In this document: positions 11,500 to 13,089 of the stretch, piece by piece
Layout of the letters: each line of letters begins with the position of its first letter
How positions within the stretch are numbered: position 1 is the stretch's first letter
Assembly (NCBI GenBank): GCA_009908885.1
Contig: JAAAOL010000260.1
Location: 1-13,089 of the forward strand
Length of the DNA stretch: 13,089 bases
Origin: Bacteroidota bacterium
GTDB lineage: Bacteria > Bacteroidota > Rhodothermia > Rhodothermales > JAAAOL01
Reading direction: 5' to 3'
Translations under genes and position numbers: made by a program
The notes under the pieces: model-generated
Databases searched by the model: none
What the model was told of the DNA's origin: nothing
What the model saw: only the letters and a program-made list of their open reading frames with translations

Positions 11500-13089
11500 T
11501 CAGAACGACGGTGCGATGCGGAGCCAGACGGACGGACTCGTGTCGCCCGCCACGTCCCGGAGCGGCCAGGCGACCTCCAGGCGCACGTCGCGCGCTCCGA
11601 CGCCGAAGCCCGCCGAGGGCACGACCTCGCCAAGATCGAACGCCTCGCCCTCAGCTCCGACCCACCCGGCATCCACGAAGCCGATGAAGAGCAGGTCGTC
11701 GAACATTTCATCGAAGAGGTCTACGTCCGCCACGAGATATTCGGCACTGCCCAGCAGCATGCGCGCGCCCCGGAAGCGGTTCTGCGGGTAGCCGCGCATC
11801 GAGCCGATGCCGCCCAGCGTGAACTGTTTCTGGACCGGCACGTCGCCACCTTCCACGAGGCCGCCGCGCAGGCGCAGGGCCAGGCTACTGTGGGGCAACG
11901 CCGGGAGATAGACGCGCCCGTCGGCCACGTAGCGGCGGTAGTCGAAGTCGCCTCCGAAGCCTTCGGCAAGCTCCGCTTTTACGCGCAGCGCCGCGCCGTG
12001 CGGCAGATCGGCCACCTCGCGCACCTGCCCGGCCTCCAGCGCCGCGAGCACGGCATGGGCGCGTCCCGGGTCCGCGAGGAGATTCGGCTGAAACCGGCTC
12101 CCGCCGAAGACGGACCAGCCGGTGTTCTGCGTCAGCGCGCGGTGCCGCTCCGTTCGGTACCCCACGCTCACCTGCGCCAGAGCCGTCAACCGCTGCACGG
12201 CATAGACGGACCAGCCCTCGGCCTCGTAGTAGTCGAAGAAGTCGTGCTCGAAGAAGAAGGCGGCCAGCGAGTTTTCCAGCCAGGAGGTCTTCCAGCGATC
12301 TGCCGTCGTCGTGTTGTTGCGATACGCCGCGCCGAGTTTCAGGCCGTACGCGTCCCATTCTCCGCGATCCAGCCGCACTTCGGCCCCGATCTCGTAGCGC
12401 CAGGCCTCCAGCCCGAACGCGTACCCGAGCTGCCCGATCACACGCGCCTCCGACCAGTCATCCCAGCGCAGCGGCTGCTGCCCGAGGCCCAGCACGAGGC
12501 CTTCGACGCGGTTGTAGCGGACCGCCGGAATCGCCTCGTAGAGCGCCGCCTCCCGCTGAAACGGCTCGGACCGGTGCCCCCACGTGCCGACGATGGCCTC
12601 CGAATGATGCCGCGCGCCCAGCGGGCCATCCCACGCGTGGCCGTCGCGGTCGTGCTCGTCCTGTTCGAGACGTGACTTGCTGGCAGTCTCGTCATCACCC
12701 CCGTCGTGCGAAGCGAGCACGGGCTTCTCCGAGGATGGAGTGTGGTTCCCATCCTCCATGCCCTCGACCAGTCGCAGGGCTTCGTGCATCGCCTCGGTGG
12801 CCGCGTCGAGCTGGCGGGCCGCTTCGGTGTGCCCGTCCTCGGCGAGCGTCTCACGGACGGCGTCCAGATCGCGGACAGCCACGGCCAGAAGCGAGCGGAG
12901 GCGCTCAAGGTCCTCCGCCCTGGACGAGGCGTCCCCCGGATCCATGCCCTGGGCCGCCCGGGCGAGCCGCTGCGTGACCGACCGCAGGCGATCGCCCAAT
13001 GCTCCGCGCTCGTCCTGGAACGTGACGCCTTGCAGCACCGCCACGATCGTCTGCAACGACGTCTCGATCAGCTGCTGCTCGTGCTGGAA
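11500..13089 (-). CDS. BamA/surface-antigen-type outer-membrane beta-barrel protein, 5' end outside window
   Basis: 529 residues are visible and the frame is open to base 13089. The first possible start inside (TTG at 13056) lacks a signal peptide, so the true start lies beyond the window. Numbering from the edge, residues 1-111 are predicted helical and charged, and 112-175 form a His/Asp/Glu/Ser-rich linker. From AVRYNRVEGLVLGLG (189-203) on, there are alternating amphipathic strands of a barrel. The motif GIGSMRGYPQNRFRG (427-441) matches the conserved loop of BamA/TamA/Omp85 barrels (VRGF-like, Arg432). The last residue is Phe529, the usual outer-membrane insertion signal. No POTRA domain is seen in the visible part. 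The substrate or role is unknown. It is convergent with the glycan operon and may be unrelated to it. Confidence 0.85.
   Translation of the reverse strand, partial: FQHEQQLIETSLQTIVAVLQGVTFQDERGALGDRLRSVTQRLARAAQGMDPGDASSRAEDLERLRSLLAVAVRDLDAVRETLAEDGHTEAARQLDAATEAMHEALRLVEGMEDGNHTPSSEKPVLASHDGGDDETASKSRLEQDEHDRDGHAWDGPLGARHHSEAIVGTWGHRSEPFQREAALYEAIPAVRYNRVEGLVLGLGQQPLRWDDWSEARVIGQLGYAFGLEAWRYEIGAEVRLDRGEWDAYGLKLGAAYRNNTTTADRWKTSWLENSLAAFFFEHDFFDYYEAEGWSVYAVQRLTALAQVSVGYRTERHRALTQNTGWSVFGGSRFQPNLLADPGRAHAVLAALEAGQVREVADLPHGAALRVKAELAEGFGGDFDYRRYVADGRVYLPALPHSSLALRLRGGLVEGGDVPVQKQFTLGGIGSMRGYPQNRFRGARMLLGSAEYLVADVDLFDEMFDDLLFIGFVDAGWVGAEGEAFDLGEVVPSAGFGVGARDVRLEVAWPLRDVAGDTSPSVWLRIAPSF

Overview
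The window comes from a GC-rich bacterium and holds an exopolysaccharide or surface-glycan locus. Base composition is high-GC throughout. No gene has a convincing Shine-Dalgarno sequence. One good match to the Bacteroidota-type promoter (TTG-N21-TAnnTTTG) lies upstream of the main operon. The outer-membrane and export proteins resemble those of the Bacteroidota/Rhodothermota group. I infer a member of that superphylum, most likely a marine or halophilic Rhodothermota (Rhodothermus/Salinibacter-like), with moderate confidence. No rRNA, tRNA, CRISPR array, transposase or integrase was seen.

Leftward (minus-strand) block, read from 8645 down to 1: a Wzz/Wzc-type polysaccharide co-polymerase fused to a BY-kinase (6207-8645); a small secreted SLBB-domain protein (5596-6138); GDP-L-fucose synthase fcl (4592-5563); a 388-bp non-coding stretch with low-complexity and palindromic repeats (4204-4591); GDP-mannose 4,6-dehydratase gmd (3136-4203); UDP-glucose 6-dehydrogenase ugd (1583-2968); and the first 512 residues of an SLC13/DASS permease with two RCK_C domains (1-1536, cut by the window edge). 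These genes would supply GDP-L-fucose and UDP-glucuronate and control chain length and export. The permease may import an anion such as sulfate or a dicarboxylate.

A divergent regulatory region (8646-9071) separates this block from a compact rightward operon: a DegT/DnrJ/EryC1/StrS sugar aminotransferase (9072-10241), a short PglC/WcaJ-type phosphoglycosyl transferase (10260-10880) and a left-handed beta-helix acyltransferase (10895-11482). Together these three look like a module that makes an N-acylated amino sugar and loads a first sugar phosphate onto undecaprenyl phosphate. The 4-keto-6-deoxymannose made by Gmd could feed both Fcl and the aminotransferase.

A minus-strand gene converges on this operon with only 17 bp between stop codons (11500-13089, its 5' end outside the window). 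It encodes an outer-membrane beta-barrel of the BamA/surface-antigen type, preceded by an alpha-helical segment and a His/Asp/Glu-rich linker instead of visible POTRA domains.

No glycosyltransferase, Wzx flippase, Wzy polymerase or full Wza outer-membrane channel is encoded here, so the pathway must be completed elsewhere. The most interesting non-coding signal is in the divergent region: a Bacteroidota-like promoter with a near-perfect 12-bp direct repeat spaced exactly 42 bp apart across it.
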